A stretch of DNA of 64,000 nucleotides from positions 248,001 through 312,000 of the forward strand of contig JACKMU010000003.1 in NCBI GenBank assembly GCA_024235215.1, written 5' to 3'. Position numbers and translations under genes: made by a program. This DNA comes from Chromatiaceae bacterium (lineage in GTDB: Bacteria > Pseudomonadota > Gammaproteobacteria > Chromatiales > Chromatiaceae). The notes under the pieces are model-generated. The model saw only the letters and a program-made list of their open reading frames with translations. It was not told where the DNA came from and did no database searches. How positions within the stretch are numbered: the stretch's first letter is position 1; each line of letters opens with the position of its first letter. This document shows, one piece after another, positions 1-9,283 of this stretch.

Positions 1-2892
1 ACGAAAATTTCGCTTTACCGATTCCCAGGCTCCCTTGGCGGTGATACCCATCCTCTTGTGGTCGTATCCCTGCGAGCCACCGGATGCAAAGGCATCCCCG
101 AGCCAGAAGCGATACTCCGCGGCCACGCCGTTGGCGATATCAGAGAAGGTGGCGGTCCCTTTGTCCGCGGCGATCACCAGGTAGGTGTCGTCACTGTCAT
201 AGCGCACCAGTTTGCCCGGAGGCTGCGGCTTTCCGTCCACCAGATTGTCGGTCAGATCGAGCATGCCGCGCAGAAAGGTCTTGTAGCACTCGACCACCAG
301 CTCCATGGTCTGCTCCTGGCTGCCATTCACCGGCAACCGCTTGACCACGAATCCCCCCTTTGAACCGACTGGAACGATCACCGTGTTTTTCACCATCTGC
401 GCCTTCATCAACCCCAGCACTTCGGTGCGGAAATCCTCCATCCGATCGGACCAGCGCAACCCCCCACGTGCCACGCGGCCACCGCGCAGATGAACCCCCT
501 CCATCTGCACCGAGAACACGAAGATCTCGTACATCGGCCGCGGTAACGGCATGTTGCTGACCTGGCTGGGATCAATCTTGAAGGCGAGGTAGGATTTGGT
601 GGATCCGTCTGCGCTGGTCTGGTAGTAGTTGGTGCGCAGCGTGGACATCACCAGGTTGACGAAACTGCGCAGAATGCGGTCCTCATCCAGGCTGGAAACC
701 GATTCCAGCAGGCTCTCTATCCGACTCAAATGCTTGCTCAACTGCGCCTCACTGCGCTTGACCCTGGGATCGAAGCGAAAGGCGAACAGTTCGATCAACG
801 TCCTGACCATCACCGGATGCCGGGTCAGGCTTTTGATGACATAGGTGCGACTGTACGGACTCTTGATCTGCTGCAGATACTGACTGTAGGCGCGTATGAT
901 GAAAACCTGGCGCCAGGACAACCCGGCTGCCAGCACCAGCTGGTTGAAGCCATCATTATCCGCCAGCCCCTCCCATACCTTCTGAAAACACTCCTGAAAA
1001 CGGGCGCTGGTCTGGTCACTGAAATCGTCACTGTGTCTGGCGTAGCGCATGGAGAAGTCGTGTATCCAGACATCACCCACCGTGTCGCGAATATGGTATG
1101 GCTGTTCGCCGAACACGCTGAGCCCCATATGCTCGAGAATCGGAATCGCTCTGGACAACGGCACCGGTTGATCCAATGAGTAGAGACGGAAGTGCGCCCG
1201 GTCAGAGGATTCGATGATCGGACGGTAGAAGTGCATCCCTAAAGTGTTGGTGCTTCGCGCCGCCTCGATGCGGGCGATGTCGACCGCGGCTGTCCGTGGA
1301 AAAAAATCCTCTCGGTACCCGCCGGGAAAGGCGGAGAGGTACTGCTTGCTGTAACGGGCCGTTTCGGCCTCACCATATTTCTCCAGCAACTCCTCTCTGA
1401 GGCCGTCCTGCCAACTCTTGCACGCCTCAATGACCTTCCTCTGCAGCTGCTCCTGGTCAAGCGACCGGGGTGTCTCTGGTGAGCTGCGAATCACGAAATG
1501 CAGGCGTGCCAGCATCGACTCGGAGAAAAAGGTGGTGAACTCGACCTCCGTACTCTTGAGTTCACTGACCAGCAGCTTCTGCACGCGCAGCCGCAACTCC
1601 CGGTTGTATTGTTCCCTGGGCAGATAGATGAGTATCGAGAAGAACCGGTCGAACGCATCCTGGAACATGAACAGCCGTGTCTGATGTCGCTCCTGCAACC
1701 CCAGAATACCAAAAGAGATCTCGGCCAGCTGCCTGACAGGAATCTGAAACAGATCGTCACGTGGAAAAGTGACCAGTATCATCTGCAGCACCTTGCCGGA
1801 GAAGCTGGCAGGGACCAACCGCGACAAACCGGTGACCTCCGCCACTTTGGTGCGCAACAAGGGTATATCCCGCGGCGGACTGCTGTAGGCTGCAATGGTG
1901 AACAGACCGATGATACAGAAGAGACCGGTGACCCGCCCCTCCTGGTCGAGCCTTTTCACTCCGATGTAGTCCATGTAGGCCGGGCGATGCACCGTCGATT
2001 TGACGTTCGCCTTGGTGACCACCAGATGACCGGGGAATCCAGTGTATTGACCGCACAGTGCCGGGACGACAGATTTCGGGTCATGACTGGCGCTGCCGGT
2101 ATCCCGAAACAGTCCCAGCCTGGAGTCACAGTCGATCACCAGCTGCTGTTCGCCCGCCTCACTGCGCAGATCGAATTCACAGTAGGCAAGATAGGTAAAC
2201 TGGTCATCCAGTGTCCACTCGAGAAAAGCCCGCTCCTCCTTGAGCGCCTCGCTGTCTACCGGCAGCACCTCCGGATCCATCCCGTCAGCAATCACACGGA
2301 CACGCTGCTTCATCGCCTGCCAGTCCCGATTGGCCAGGCTGATATCGAGCATTACTGCGCGGATCATCTGCTCGATCGACTGCAGCACGTCGGGTGCCAA
2401 CTGCTTCTCTATCTGAAAGCAGATCATCGACTCCGGACTTCCCAGCCCGGTGGAGAGGTCATGCACCGCGAGCAGCCGTCCCCGTTTATCCCGCACCGCA
2501 CCTATTACCGGATGTATGGTGAGACGAATCGTGAAGCCGGCCCGAATCAATCCCATCGACAGCGAATCGACCAGAAACGCCATGTCATCGGTAACGGTTT
2601 CGACGATAGTGTGCGGGCTCTGCCAACCATGCTCCTCGAAACTGGGATTGTAGACCCGGACTTTGGGCGCACTGTCGTGGCGATCGCGCAGCAACTGCCA
2701 ATGAGCCAGTGTGGCACCGATCAGATCCGTGGTGCCGGACTGTTCCAGATCTTCGGGGGAGACATGACGATAGTAGATTTCGATCAGAGACTTCAGCTGA
2801 CTGTTCTCGATATCACTGAAATCACCGCTGAAATGCTGCAGATACTCGGTGGCGAGATGCTGTTTGAGCTGCAGACCTTTTTCACTTCGCAT
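1..2892 (-). CDS. gdhB: NAD-specific glutamate dehydrogenase, large type (partial, N-terminal 964 codons)
   Basis: An open frame runs from an ATG at 2892 to the left edge with no stop, so about 600 C-terminal residues of the usual ~1600 are missing. The enzyme oxidatively deaminates glutamate to 2-oxoglutarate with NAD in the cytoplasm. The reading starts MRSEKGLQLKQHL and soon gives the family segment VETVTDDMAFLVDSLSMGL followed by TIHPVIG. At the window edge it reads AWESVKRNFR, which matches the start of the catalytic part in this family. Upstream of the ATG the frame stays open and the ribosome site is weak (GGAG about 15 bases away), so the start could be slightly earlier. Long open frames on the opposite strand here are shadows. 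The family call is secure. Confidence 0.93.
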   Translation of the reverse strand, partial: MRSEKGLQLKQHLATEYLQHFSGDFSDIENSQLKSLIEIYYRHVSPEDLEQSGTTDLIGATLAHWQLLRDRHDSAPKVRVYNPSFEEHGWQSPHTIVETVTDDMAFLVDSLSMGLIRAGFTIRLTIHPVIGAVRDKRGRLLAVHDLSTGLGSPESMICFQIEKQLAPDVLQSIEQMIRAVMLDISLANRDWQAMKQRVRVIADGMDPEVLPVDSEALKEERAFLEWTLDDQFTYLAYCEFDLRSEAGEQQLVIDCDSRLGLFRDTGSASHDPKSVVPALCGQYTGFPGHLVVTKANVKSTVHRPAYMDYIGVKRLDQEGRVTGLFCIIGLFTIAAYSSPPRDIPLLRTKVAEVTGLSRLVPASFSGKVLQMILVTFPRDDLFQIPVRQLAEISFGILGLQERHQTRLFMFQDAFDRFFSILIYLPREQYNRELRLRVQKLLVSELKSTEVEFTTFFSESMLARLHFVIRSSPETPRSLDQEQLQRKVIEACKSWQDGLREELLEKYGEAETARYSKQYLSAFPGGYREDFFPRTAAVDIARIEAARSTNTLGMHFYRPIIESSDRAHFRLYSLDQPVPLSRAIPILEHMGLSVFGEQPYHIRDTVGDVWIHDFSMRYARHSDDFSDQTSARFQECFQKVWEGLADNDGFNQLVLAAGLSWRQVFIIRAYSQYLQQIKSPYSRTYVIKSLTRHPVMVRTLIELFAFRFDPRVKRSEAQLSKHLSRIESLLESVSSLDEDRILRSFVNLVMSTLRTNYYQTSADGSTKSYLAFKIDPSQVSNMPLPRPMYEIFVFSVQMEGVHLRGGRVARGGLRWSDRMEDFRTEVLGLMKAQMVKNTVIVPVGSKGGFVVKRLPVNGSQEQTMELVVECYKTFLRGMLDLTDNLVDGKPQPPGKLVRYDSDDTYLVIAADKGTATFSDIANGVAAEYRFWLGDAFASGGSQGYDHKRMGITAKGAWESVKRNFR

Positions 2893-3153
2893 GATAGTCA
2901 CCGGAGGCTCCGAGGTTAATCGACAGAAACAGAGGTACTCTCCTCTTTTGAAAAGTACCTGCCAGGCATGGCTATTTGGATGGATCAAGCTATCGGAAGT
3001 TGATTAAAAAATAGCCTTGATCGGTGCGATTTACCAGCGCTGATCCAGAGGGAAGGTGCGCCATGTCATCTAGTTAGCGCAGTCGACTGCGTTTTCACTC
3101 ATGAGATGCGGAAAGGTATCGAGGCGTAGTGCAGTACAACGCCAACCAGCGGC

Positions 3154-3462
3154 TCAGGCGAATTCGTCGAGACCCAGCAACTTCCTGATACGGCTGCGTT
3201 CATCCGCCTCTGCTATTTCGGTATAGGAGGCGATCGCCTGGCGGCTGCGCTGGGTGCCTTGCTCGCTCGAGACGTGTTGAGCGTATGCGCCAAAGATGTA
3301 CCTCTCCAGATCGGCGCTAAGCACTCCTGACGTTGGCTGCAGCGGTTGCTCCACCGCACCCTGCTGTCGTCGGGGTAAGGACTTGACGACGAGGCCATCA
3401 CGTTCGCGCGTACCGGTAATCGGTTGCATACGGTGGTGAGAGAGGTCAGAAGAGAGCTTCAT
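3154..3462 (-). CDS. Conserved small protein of unknown function downstream of recR
   Basis: This is a 102-residue frame using the internal ATG (MKLSSDLSHH); an upstream start at 3510 would add 16 residues of less natural composition. It is polar and has no membrane segment or signal peptide. The C-terminal half, ending in RIRKLLGLDEFA, resembles the tail of short uncharacterised gammaproteobacterial proteins that end in a Leu-Gly-Val/Leu-Asp-Glu-Tyr/Phe-Ala pattern. It follows recR on the same strand after about 75 bases and could be the last gene of that operon. I cannot assign a function. That it is a real gene rests on composition and context. Confidence 0.55.
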   Translation of the reverse strand: MKLSSDLSHHRMQPITGTRERDGLVVKSLPRRQQGAVEQPLQPTSGVLSADLERYIFGAYAQHVSSEQGTQRSRQAIASYTEIAEADERSRIRKLLGLDEFA

Positions 3463-3537
3463 TGCTGCGTGCTGGTGGTAATGATCCCGGGCTGGCTCCT
3501 GTCGCAGCAAAGACTTTCATTCATATTGGCGGTGCTG

Positions 3538-4134
3538 TCAATACTCCCGGCGCCCGGTAAACGCATGCAGCAGTGTGCCACCATCGACATACTCCAGCTC
3601 GCCTCCAAGCGGTACACCATGCGCAATCCGGGTGACCCTGATCCCTCTGGCTTTGGCGATTTCACCAATGTAGTGGGCGGTTGCCTCACCCTCCACTGTC
3701 GGGTTGGTGGCGAGAATCAACTCCTCCACCCCGCCTTCCGCCAGAATCGTCTGCAGCCGGTCCAGGCCGATCTCCCGTGGCCCGATGCCATCCAGTGGGG
3801 AGAGTCTGCCGCCGAGCACGAAGTAGTGGCCGGCATAGTGGGTCGCCTGCTCAAGCGCCGCCACTTCCGCCGGGGTCTCCACCACGCAGATCTGACGACC
3901 GCTCCTGCGCGGGTTGGAACAGAGACTGCACAGCTCGGTTTCGCTGAGCGTCCGGCAACGCGAGCAGTGTCCGATCCGCGCCATTGCCTCTGCCAGGACA
4001 TGTGCGAGGTGCGCTCCCCCTTCGCGGTTGCGTTCGAGCAGATAAAAAGCCATGCGTTGGGCCGACTTTGGTCCGACACCCGGCAGACAGCGGAGCGCTT
4101 CCATCAGCGCTTCCAACAGCGACTTCCCGGCCAC
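3538..4134 (-). CDS. recR: Recombination mediator protein RecR
   Basis: The product is 198 residues, the normal length. RecR acts with RecF and RecO to load RecA onto SSB-coated gaps during recombinational repair. The order seen is a helix-hairpin-helix region (LPGVGPKSAQRMA), a four-cysteine zinc finger (CSRCRTLSETELCSLC), then a Toprim domain (ICVVETPAEVAALE), and the conserved C-terminal stretch around ATNPTVEGEATAHY. The gene begins 5 bases after the ybaB stop, so the two are surely cotranscribed with dnaX upstream, as in most gammaproteobacteria. Confidence 0.97.
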   Translation of the reverse strand: MAGKSLLEALMEALRCLPGVGPKSAQRMAFYLLERNREGGAHLAHVLAEAMARIGHCSRCRTLSETELCSLCSNPRRSGRQICVVETPAEVAALEQATHYAGHYFVLGGRLSPLDGIGPREIGLDRLQTILAEGGVEELILATNPTVEGEATAHYIGEIAKARGIRVTRIAHGVPLGGELEYVDGGTLLHAFTGRREY

Positions 4135-4139
4135 GATAG

Positions 4140-4463
4140 TCAGAAAGGCAGCTTCATACCCGGGGGAAGCCCCATTCCCGCAGTCAAACCGGACATCCGC
4201 TCCTTGGCTTTCTCCGCTATCCGGTGCACTGCATCATTGATCGCCGCAGCGACCAGATCTTCCAGCATGTCCCGATCATCGCTGAGCAGGCTCTCGTCAA
4301 TCTCCACCCGGCGCGCTTCGTGCTTTCCGTTCAGGGTCACTTTGACCAGACCGCCGCCGGACTCACCGGTCATCTCCTCCCTGGCCAGCTCCTCCTGCGC
4401 CTTCTGCAGATCCGCCTGCATCTTCTGCGCCTGCTTCATCAAGTTTCCAATCGCCCCTTTCAT
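4140..4463 (-). CDS. ybaB: YbaB/EbfC family nucleoid-associated protein
   Basis: A 107-residue DNA-binding protein of the YbaB/EbfC family, which forms small dimers that bind and bridge DNA. The sequence shows the N-terminal amphipathic helix rich in Met, Lys and Gln (LMKQAQKMQADLQKAQEEL), the central strand region (VKVTLNGKHEARRVEIDE) and the C-terminal Gly/Pro/Met-rich tail (GLPPGMKLPF). It sits between dnaX and recR, the standard arrangement, 30 bases from dnaX and 5 from recR. No anomaly. Confidence 0.96.
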   Translation of the reverse strand: MKGAIGNLMKQAQKMQADLQKAQEELAREEMTGESGGGLVKVTLNGKHEARRVEIDESLLSDDRDMLEDLVAAAINDAVHRIAEKAKERMSGLTAGMGLPPGMKLPF

Positions 4464-4493
4464 GGTCTCTACCTCTGCTGATTCAACAAATTG

Positions 4494-6113
4494 CTATTCA
4501 TCCACGGCACGCACCGAACCGGGAATAATGCGCGCCGCGAAGCGCTCCTTCATCGCCAGTACCAGCGGATCGTTTTCAATATCCTGTTCGGCGGTTCTCT
4601 GCCGTGCCTGCTGCGCTTTCGCCTGGGTTTGCGCGGGAGTCTCCGCAGAGTGCCTGCTCAGATCATCGATGCGGATCTCCAAGCGGAGTGGAGCGCCGGT
4701 GAAGCTCTCGAGTGCGCGGCACAGCCGCTGTTCCGCGCTGGAGACACGCAGCTGCCGATGTCCGGTATCGAGCCGCAACTTCAGCAAACCGTCCTGCCAG
4801 CCTTCAAACAGACAATTATTGGCGAGTTGACGCGCAATACCTCCCAACTGCAGGGCAGCGACTACCTGGTGCCACTGGCTCAAGTCGACGGGAGTAGGAG
4901 ATTCGGCGGTCTTCGGTGCAGCGGGTGCCGGAACAGGCGCAGTACACTGCGGCGTGCTGCGCGCGTCGGCCTGCTGCGTGGAGCCGACCTGCGGGGCTTC
5001 CGCAGCCGGTGGCTTTGATGCTTCCGTCCGTACCGGTTGAAACGCCAGCATGCGCAGCAGCACCATCTCAAAGCCACTCCGCGGATCCGGTGCCAATGGC
5101 AGGTCACGCTGTCCGATCAGACCGATCTGATAGAAGAGCTGGGTGTCCGCGGGAGCCAGATCACCGGCCAGTCGAACAATCCGCTCCCGGTCGCTCGCGC
5201 TGTCACCCAGCGCATCAGGAACCAGCTGCACCAGCGCCACTCGGTGCAACTGCGCCAGGAGGTCCTGCAGCACACCGCTGAAATCGGGCACGAGTTCGGC
5301 CAGCTCCGCGACCAGATCGAGTACCCCTTTGGCATCCGCCGCTGCCAACAGCTGCAGCAGATCGAGCACCCGCTCCTGCGCGATGGTGCCAAGCATGGCA
5401 CGCACATCTACCTCCAGCACCTTGCCGCCACCGAACGCAATCGCCTGATCGAGCAGACTCAGTGCGTCACGCATGCTACCGTCTGCACCTCGGGAGAGCA
5501 GTCCCAGCGCAGTCATTTCATACGCCAGCTGTTCCCGCTGCAGCAGTGTTTCGAGATAGTCACGAATCAATTCGAATGGCAACCGCTTCAAATTGAACTG
5601 CAGGCAGCGCGACAACACCGTCACCGGCACTTTTTGTGGATCGGTGGTGGCCAGGATGAACTTGACGTGCGGCGGCGGTTCCTCCAGCGTCTTCAACAAC
5701 GCGTTGAAGCTGCCGCCGGAGAACATGTGCACCTCGTCGATCAGGTAGACCTTGTAACGGCCGCGTACCGGCGCATAGGGTACGTTCTCCAGCAGTTCGC
5801 GGGTCTGCTCCACCTTGGTGCGCGATGCCGCATCCACCTCCAGCAAATCGATGAAACGCCCCTCGTCCACCTCCTGACAGATCGAACATTTGCCGCAGGG
5901 GGTGGCGCTGACACCACGCTCGCAGTTGAGTGATTTGGCAAATATCCGAGCGAGCGTGGTCTTGCCGACACCACGGGTACCGGTGAACAGATAGGCATGA
6001 TGCAGGCGGTCATTGTCCAGCGCATTACTGAGCGCACGCACCACGTGCTCCTGGCCGACCAATTCACTGAACATTCGGGGACGCCACTTGCGCGCCAGTG
6101 CCTGGTAACTCAT
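4494..6113 (-). CDS. dnaX: DNA polymerase III subunit gamma/tau
   Basis: The product is 539 residues from the ATG giving MSYQALARKWRP; an in-frame GTG at 6137 would add 8 residues but departs from the family N-terminus. It is the clamp-loader ATPase that also tethers polymerase cores. Seen are the Walker A (GTRGVGKTT), the zinc-binding cysteines (CERGVSATPCGKCSIC), the Walker B/DEVH (LIDEVHMF), the sensor region and a low-complexity Ala/Pro/Gln linker near residues 370-420 before the tau-specific C-terminus. I found no clear A-AAA-AAG slippage heptamer, so separate gamma production by frameshifting is not supported. First gene of dnaX-ybaB-recR. Confidence 0.96.
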   Translation of the reverse strand: MSYQALARKWRPRMFSELVGQEHVVRALSNALDNDRLHHAYLFTGTRGVGKTTLARIFAKSLNCERGVSATPCGKCSICQEVDEGRFIDLLEVDAASRTKVEQTRELLENVPYAPVRGRYKVYLIDEVHMFSGGSFNALLKTLEEPPPHVKFILATTDPQKVPVTVLSRCLQFNLKRLPFELIRDYLETLLQREQLAYEMTALGLLSRGADGSMRDALSLLDQAIAFGGGKVLEVDVRAMLGTIAQERVLDLLQLLAAADAKGVLDLVAELAELVPDFSGVLQDLLAQLHRVALVQLVPDALGDSASDRERIVRLAGDLAPADTQLFYQIGLIGQRDLPLAPDPRSGFEMVLLRMLAFQPVRTEASKPPAAEAPQVGSTQQADARSTPQCTAPVPAPAAPKTAESPTPVDLSQWHQVVAALQLGGIARQLANNCLFEGWQDGLLKLRLDTGHRQLRVSSAEQRLCRALESFTGAPLRLEIRIDDLSRHSAETPAQTQAKAQQARQRTAEQDIENDPLVLAMKERFAARIIPGSVRAVDE

Positions 6114-6570
6114 AAGGTTGAGAGAATCCAAAAACACAGAGGATCGCTATTCTAACCCTCAGGGACGCAGGTGCCTAGTGAACCCCAAAGCGGGTTGGAT
6201 ACCCCTCAAAACCGGCAGGCCGAATAGTGATAAAATCTAATGCTGTATGATAATTATTTAATCTATCTCAATGTTATTTATATTTTTTTCGTTTAGTAAA
6301 CCAACATGCAACAAACGCAGCAGTTCAGCTTATGACAGCCCTCTCAGCAGCCCTTTCGGGTAACCTGGAATAATCTTTAAATAAATTTAATATCATAGAG
6401 TTATCTATTATTTCTACCATTATGGTTGAAGCTAATTCCGGGGAGATGTGGTAAGGACTGCCCAGAAAAGATCGTCGTGGAACAAAGCGTCGCCTACCGC
6501 CGGATTTCACTGCGGCACAGACTTGCAGAATCCACACAAGACCAGATGAGGAAGATTGCAACTGTGGGGT
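6114..6570. other. Intergenic stretch between dnaX and the SRP RNA gene
   Basis: No coding frame here looks natural. The part from about 6230 to 6300 is strongly AT-rich (runs of T and A around 6250-6290) and may hold the dnaX promoter, but I cannot place boxes with confidence. No tRNA or repeat was recognised. Confidence 0.5.
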
Positions 6571-6682
6571 GGCGGCCCAAACCAGCCACACCCCGGCACA
6601 CGAATTCACCGCTGCGGCTGCTCCCTTCCAGGCCTGACCGGGTTTACAGTTGTTCGTTGCGAGGGGACCGATTCAGGCCGCC
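6571..6682 (-). ncRNA. ffs: Signal recognition particle 4.5S RNA
   Basis: The minus strand carries the SRP RNA apical domain: GGTCAGGCCTGGAAGGGAGC, followed by AGCCGCAG. This matches the bacterial tetraloop and asymmetric internal-loop region that binds Ffh. The ends GGCGGCC (6676-6682) and GGGCCGCC (6571-6578) pair to close the long hairpin, which gives about 112 nt, the usual length. Position upstream of dnaX is the common gammaproteobacterial arrangement. The exact ends are set from the closing helix and may be off by a few bases. Confidence 0.92.
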
Positions 6683-6824
6683 ATAACATGTAACCCCACC
6701 GAAGGCCGGTGACCCTCTCCGAATTTGGACAGAGTGGCATCCGATGGGTCTGGAGCGGATCGTCGCGCTCCAGCGTGTTGCGGGCAGATTATGGCGGTGC
6801 GCTGCCGGTGGGTCAACCAAAACA

Positions 6825-7274
6825 CTACAGCGATTGTTGAGTCAGAAAGCGGTCCAACGCATTGGCGAACTCCTGCCGATCCCCATGACCGAGCCGGGCG
6901 GGTCCGCGGATCTCTTCACCGCTGCTGCGCAACTCCTCCATCAGGTTACGCACAGCCAGGCGCCCTGCTATGTTGTTTTCGCTGTAGAACTCACCACGCG
7001 GATTGAGCGCGTAGCCCCCCTTCCCGACAACTGCTGCAGCAAGCGGAATATCCGCGGTGACTGCAAGATCGCCCGGTTGGGTCCGATCGACGATAAAGTT
7101 GTCTGCCACATCGAAACCGCCCGCTACCCTGACGCTGCGGATATACATCGATGGAGGGGTGTTCAACGGCCGATTGGCGATCAAGGTCACCACAATCTGC
7201 CGCCGCTGCGCCGCCCGGAACAGAATCTCCTTGATAGCATTCGGACAGGCGTCCGCGTCGACCCAGATCTGCAT
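6825..7274 (-). CDS. YaiI/YqxD family protein (DUF188, UPF0178)
   Basis: A 149-residue cytoplasmic protein of the UPF0178 family, whose function is not established. It starts MQIWVDADACPNAIKEIL, the family hallmark with its conserved Asp-Ala-Asp-Ala-Cys-Pro, and contains DLAVTADIPLAA and the GPARLGHGDRQEFANALDRF C-terminal pattern. It resembles PIN-like nucleases in its acidic clusters, but that is not evidence of activity. Its start lies 139 bases from the divergent helicase gene. Confidence 0.93.
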   Translation of the reverse strand: MQIWVDADACPNAIKEILFRAAQRRQIVVTLIANRPLNTPPSMYIRSVRVAGGFDVADNFIVDRTQPGDLAVTADIPLAAAVVGKGGYALNPRGEFYSENNIAGRLAVRNLMEELRSSGEEIRGPARLGHGDRQEFANALDRFLTQQSL

Positions 7275-7412
7275 TTCTCTTTCCTGTTGAGTTTATTCGC
7301 CAAATATTCTGCAATACTCGCACCAAACCCTTATACTACGCACTCTGCTGATCCGACTCCCTCGTCTAATCTACAGAATACCAACCGCCCGCTCCACCTT
7401 TCAGGTATACAG

Positions 7413-9182
7413 ATGTTTATCGAAACAGCCACTGTTCCCAGGTTCCAAGACCTGGGTCTTCCCGACCCGTTACTCAAAGCACTGGATGACGTCGGTTATG
7501 AAACACCCTCACAGATCCAAGCGCAGACCATCCCGCAGCTGTTGGCGGGCCGGGATCTGGTGGGACAGGCTCAGACCGGCACTGGAAAAACAGCCGCCTT
7601 CGCACTGCCCCTGCTCACCAAAATCGATTGCAACCGGAACGCTCCCCAGCTGTTGGTGCTTACCCCTACCAGGGAACTGGCAATTCAGGTGGCGGAAGCG
7701 TTTCAACGTTATGCCAAACATATCAAAGGATTTCATGTACTCCCCGTTTACGGAGGACAGGAGTATGGCAGCCAGCTGCGCCAACTCAAACGTGGTGTGC
7801 ATGTCGTGGTGGGAACACCGGGACGGGTGATGGATCACATGCGGCGGGGAACGCTGGACCTGGCCGCGCTGCGTGGGCTGGTGCTAGATGAGGCGGACGA
7901 AATGCTGCGCATGGGCTTCATCGATGATGTGCGCTGGGTACTGGAACAGACACCGCCGGACCGGCAGATTGCACTCTTTTCCGCGACCATGCCTGAGGTG
8001 ATCCGTGAAATCGCCAGGCAACACCTGAGCGATCCCGTGGAGATCAGTATCAAGTTGCAGACAGCGACGGCGGAGACCATCCGGCAACAGGTGTGGACAG
8101 TGAGCGGACTACACAAGCTGGACGCGCTGACCCGCATACTCGAGGCGGAAACCTTTGACGGCATGCTGGTCTTCGTTCGCACCAAGCTCGCCACACTCGA
8201 ACTGGCGGAAAAGCTGCAGGCACGCGGTTTCTCTGCTGCAGCACTCAACGGTGACATATCGCAGCAGCAGCGCGAGCGGACCTTGGCGCGATTGAAGCAA
8301 GGCACACTGGACATTCTGGTCGCGACCGACGTGGCGGCACGGGGACTGGATGTTGATCGTATCAGCCATGTGGTCAACTACGACATCCCCACCGACACCG
8401 AATCCTATATCCATCGCATCGGACGTACCGGCAGAATGGGGCGCGAAGGCAACGCTATCCTGTTTGTCTCCCCGCGCGAAAAGTATCTGCTGCGCAACAT
8501 CGAGCGGGCGGTCGGCCGCAAGATTCCCGAGATGACGCTCCCCTCCACGGAGACGATCAACGACCGCCGGGTGGCTGCGTTCAAGCAGCGGATCAGTGAT
8601 GTGCTGGCAACCGAGGAACTGGAACATTTCCGCCAGATAATCGAGGCATACCAGCGGGAGCATGATGTTCCGGCGATCGAAATCGCCGCGGGGCTGGCGA
8701 AACTGGTGCAGGGGGATACCCCGCTGCTATACGCCTCCACCACTCCTGTGCAGCAGACGGGCACGCAGCAACGGCGAAAAATAAAACCCGATCAGTCCGC
8801 AGTGAGTGAACAGAGCCGGAGTCCCACCGCGCCACCGAAAGCGCGAAGTAGAATCCACGTCAGTGAACAGCCGGCGGAGGGCATGGATCGATACCGCCTC
8901 GAAGTGGGATCGGTACATGGTGTGAAAGCGGGGAATATCGTTGGGGCCATCGCCAACGAGGCTGGACTCGATGGACAGTATATCCAGCAGCTGCAGATCC
9001 AAGAGGAGTTCAGCACTGTGGACCTGCCGGTGGGTATGCCGAAAGAGATCTTTCGGGCACTGAAAAAGTGCTGGGTGGCTGGCCGCCGTCTCGATATCAG
9101 CCGGGTGAGCGCAGTCGCCGCACCTAAGGAGCGGAATTCACGACCGCGTAGCTCGAAAAGCAGTGATGTGGGGAGACACTGA
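7413..9182 (+). CDS. deaD: DEAD-box ATP-dependent RNA helicase, DeaD/CsdA type
   Basis: The product is 589 residues from the ATG giving MFIETATVPRFQDLGL; the frame stays open far upstream, but only this start gives the Q-motif at the right place. It unwinds RNA duplexes in ribosome assembly and mRNA turnover. Motifs seen in order: Q motif (YETPSQIQAQTIP), Walker A (AQTGTGKTAA), PTRELA, TPGR, DEAD variant (LDEADEML), SAT, then HRIGRTGRMGREG. After a charged linker, the segment YRLEVGSVHGVKAGNIVGA is the DbpA-like RNA-binding domain, which separates it from RhlE-type helicases. It is divergent from the YaiI gene. Confidence 0.95.
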   Translation: MFIETATVPRFQDLGLPDPLLKALDDVGYETPSQIQAQTIPQLLAGRDLVGQAQTGTGKTAAFALPLLTKIDCNRNAPQLLVLTPTRELAIQVAEAFQRYAKHIKGFHVLPVYGGQEYGSQLRQLKRGVHVVVGTPGRVMDHMRRGTLDLAALRGLVLDEADEMLRMGFIDDVRWVLEQTPPDRQIALFSATMPEVIREIARQHLSDPVEISIKLQTATAETIRQQVWTVSGLHKLDALTRILEAETFDGMLVFVRTKLATLELAEKLQARGFSAAALNGDISQQQRERTLARLKQGTLDILVATDVAARGLDVDRISHVVNYDIPTDTESYIHRIGRTGRMGREGNAILFVSPREKYLLRNIERAVGRKIPEMTLPSTETINDRRVAAFKQRISDVLATEELEHFRQIIEAYQREHDVPAIEIAAGLAKLVQGDTPLLYASTTPVQQTGTQQRRKIKPDQSAVSEQSRSPTAPPKARSRIHVSEQPAEGMDRYRLEVGSVHGVKAGNIVGAIANEAGLDGQYIQQLQIQEEFSTVDLPVGMPKEIFRALKKCWVAGRRLDISRVSAVAAPKERNSRPRSSKSSDVGRH

Positions 9183-9283
9183 TGTCAGCAGATCACCCTG
9201 TCGCAGCGCCGTGACAAAGTGGGAAACCTGTGGGCGGGAACCGGGCAACTGCAGTTTTGCCGAACCGGAAGGAACGCACGCTA

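Noticed and set aside
1498..2919. A 473-codon plus-strand open frame
   Set aside because: It is the antisense shadow of the NAD-glutamate dehydrogenase; its composition is not protein-like and the minus strand gives family motifs throughout.
5628..5645. Possible dnaX slippage site
   Set aside because: Only five A residues are present on the coding strand and no A-AAA-AAG heptamer, so programmed frameshifting is not supported.
3424..5933. Long plus-strand frames over recR, ybaB and dnaX
   Set aside because: The opposite strand encodes complete, well-recognised proteins of normal length; these frames are shadows caused by GC-rich codons.
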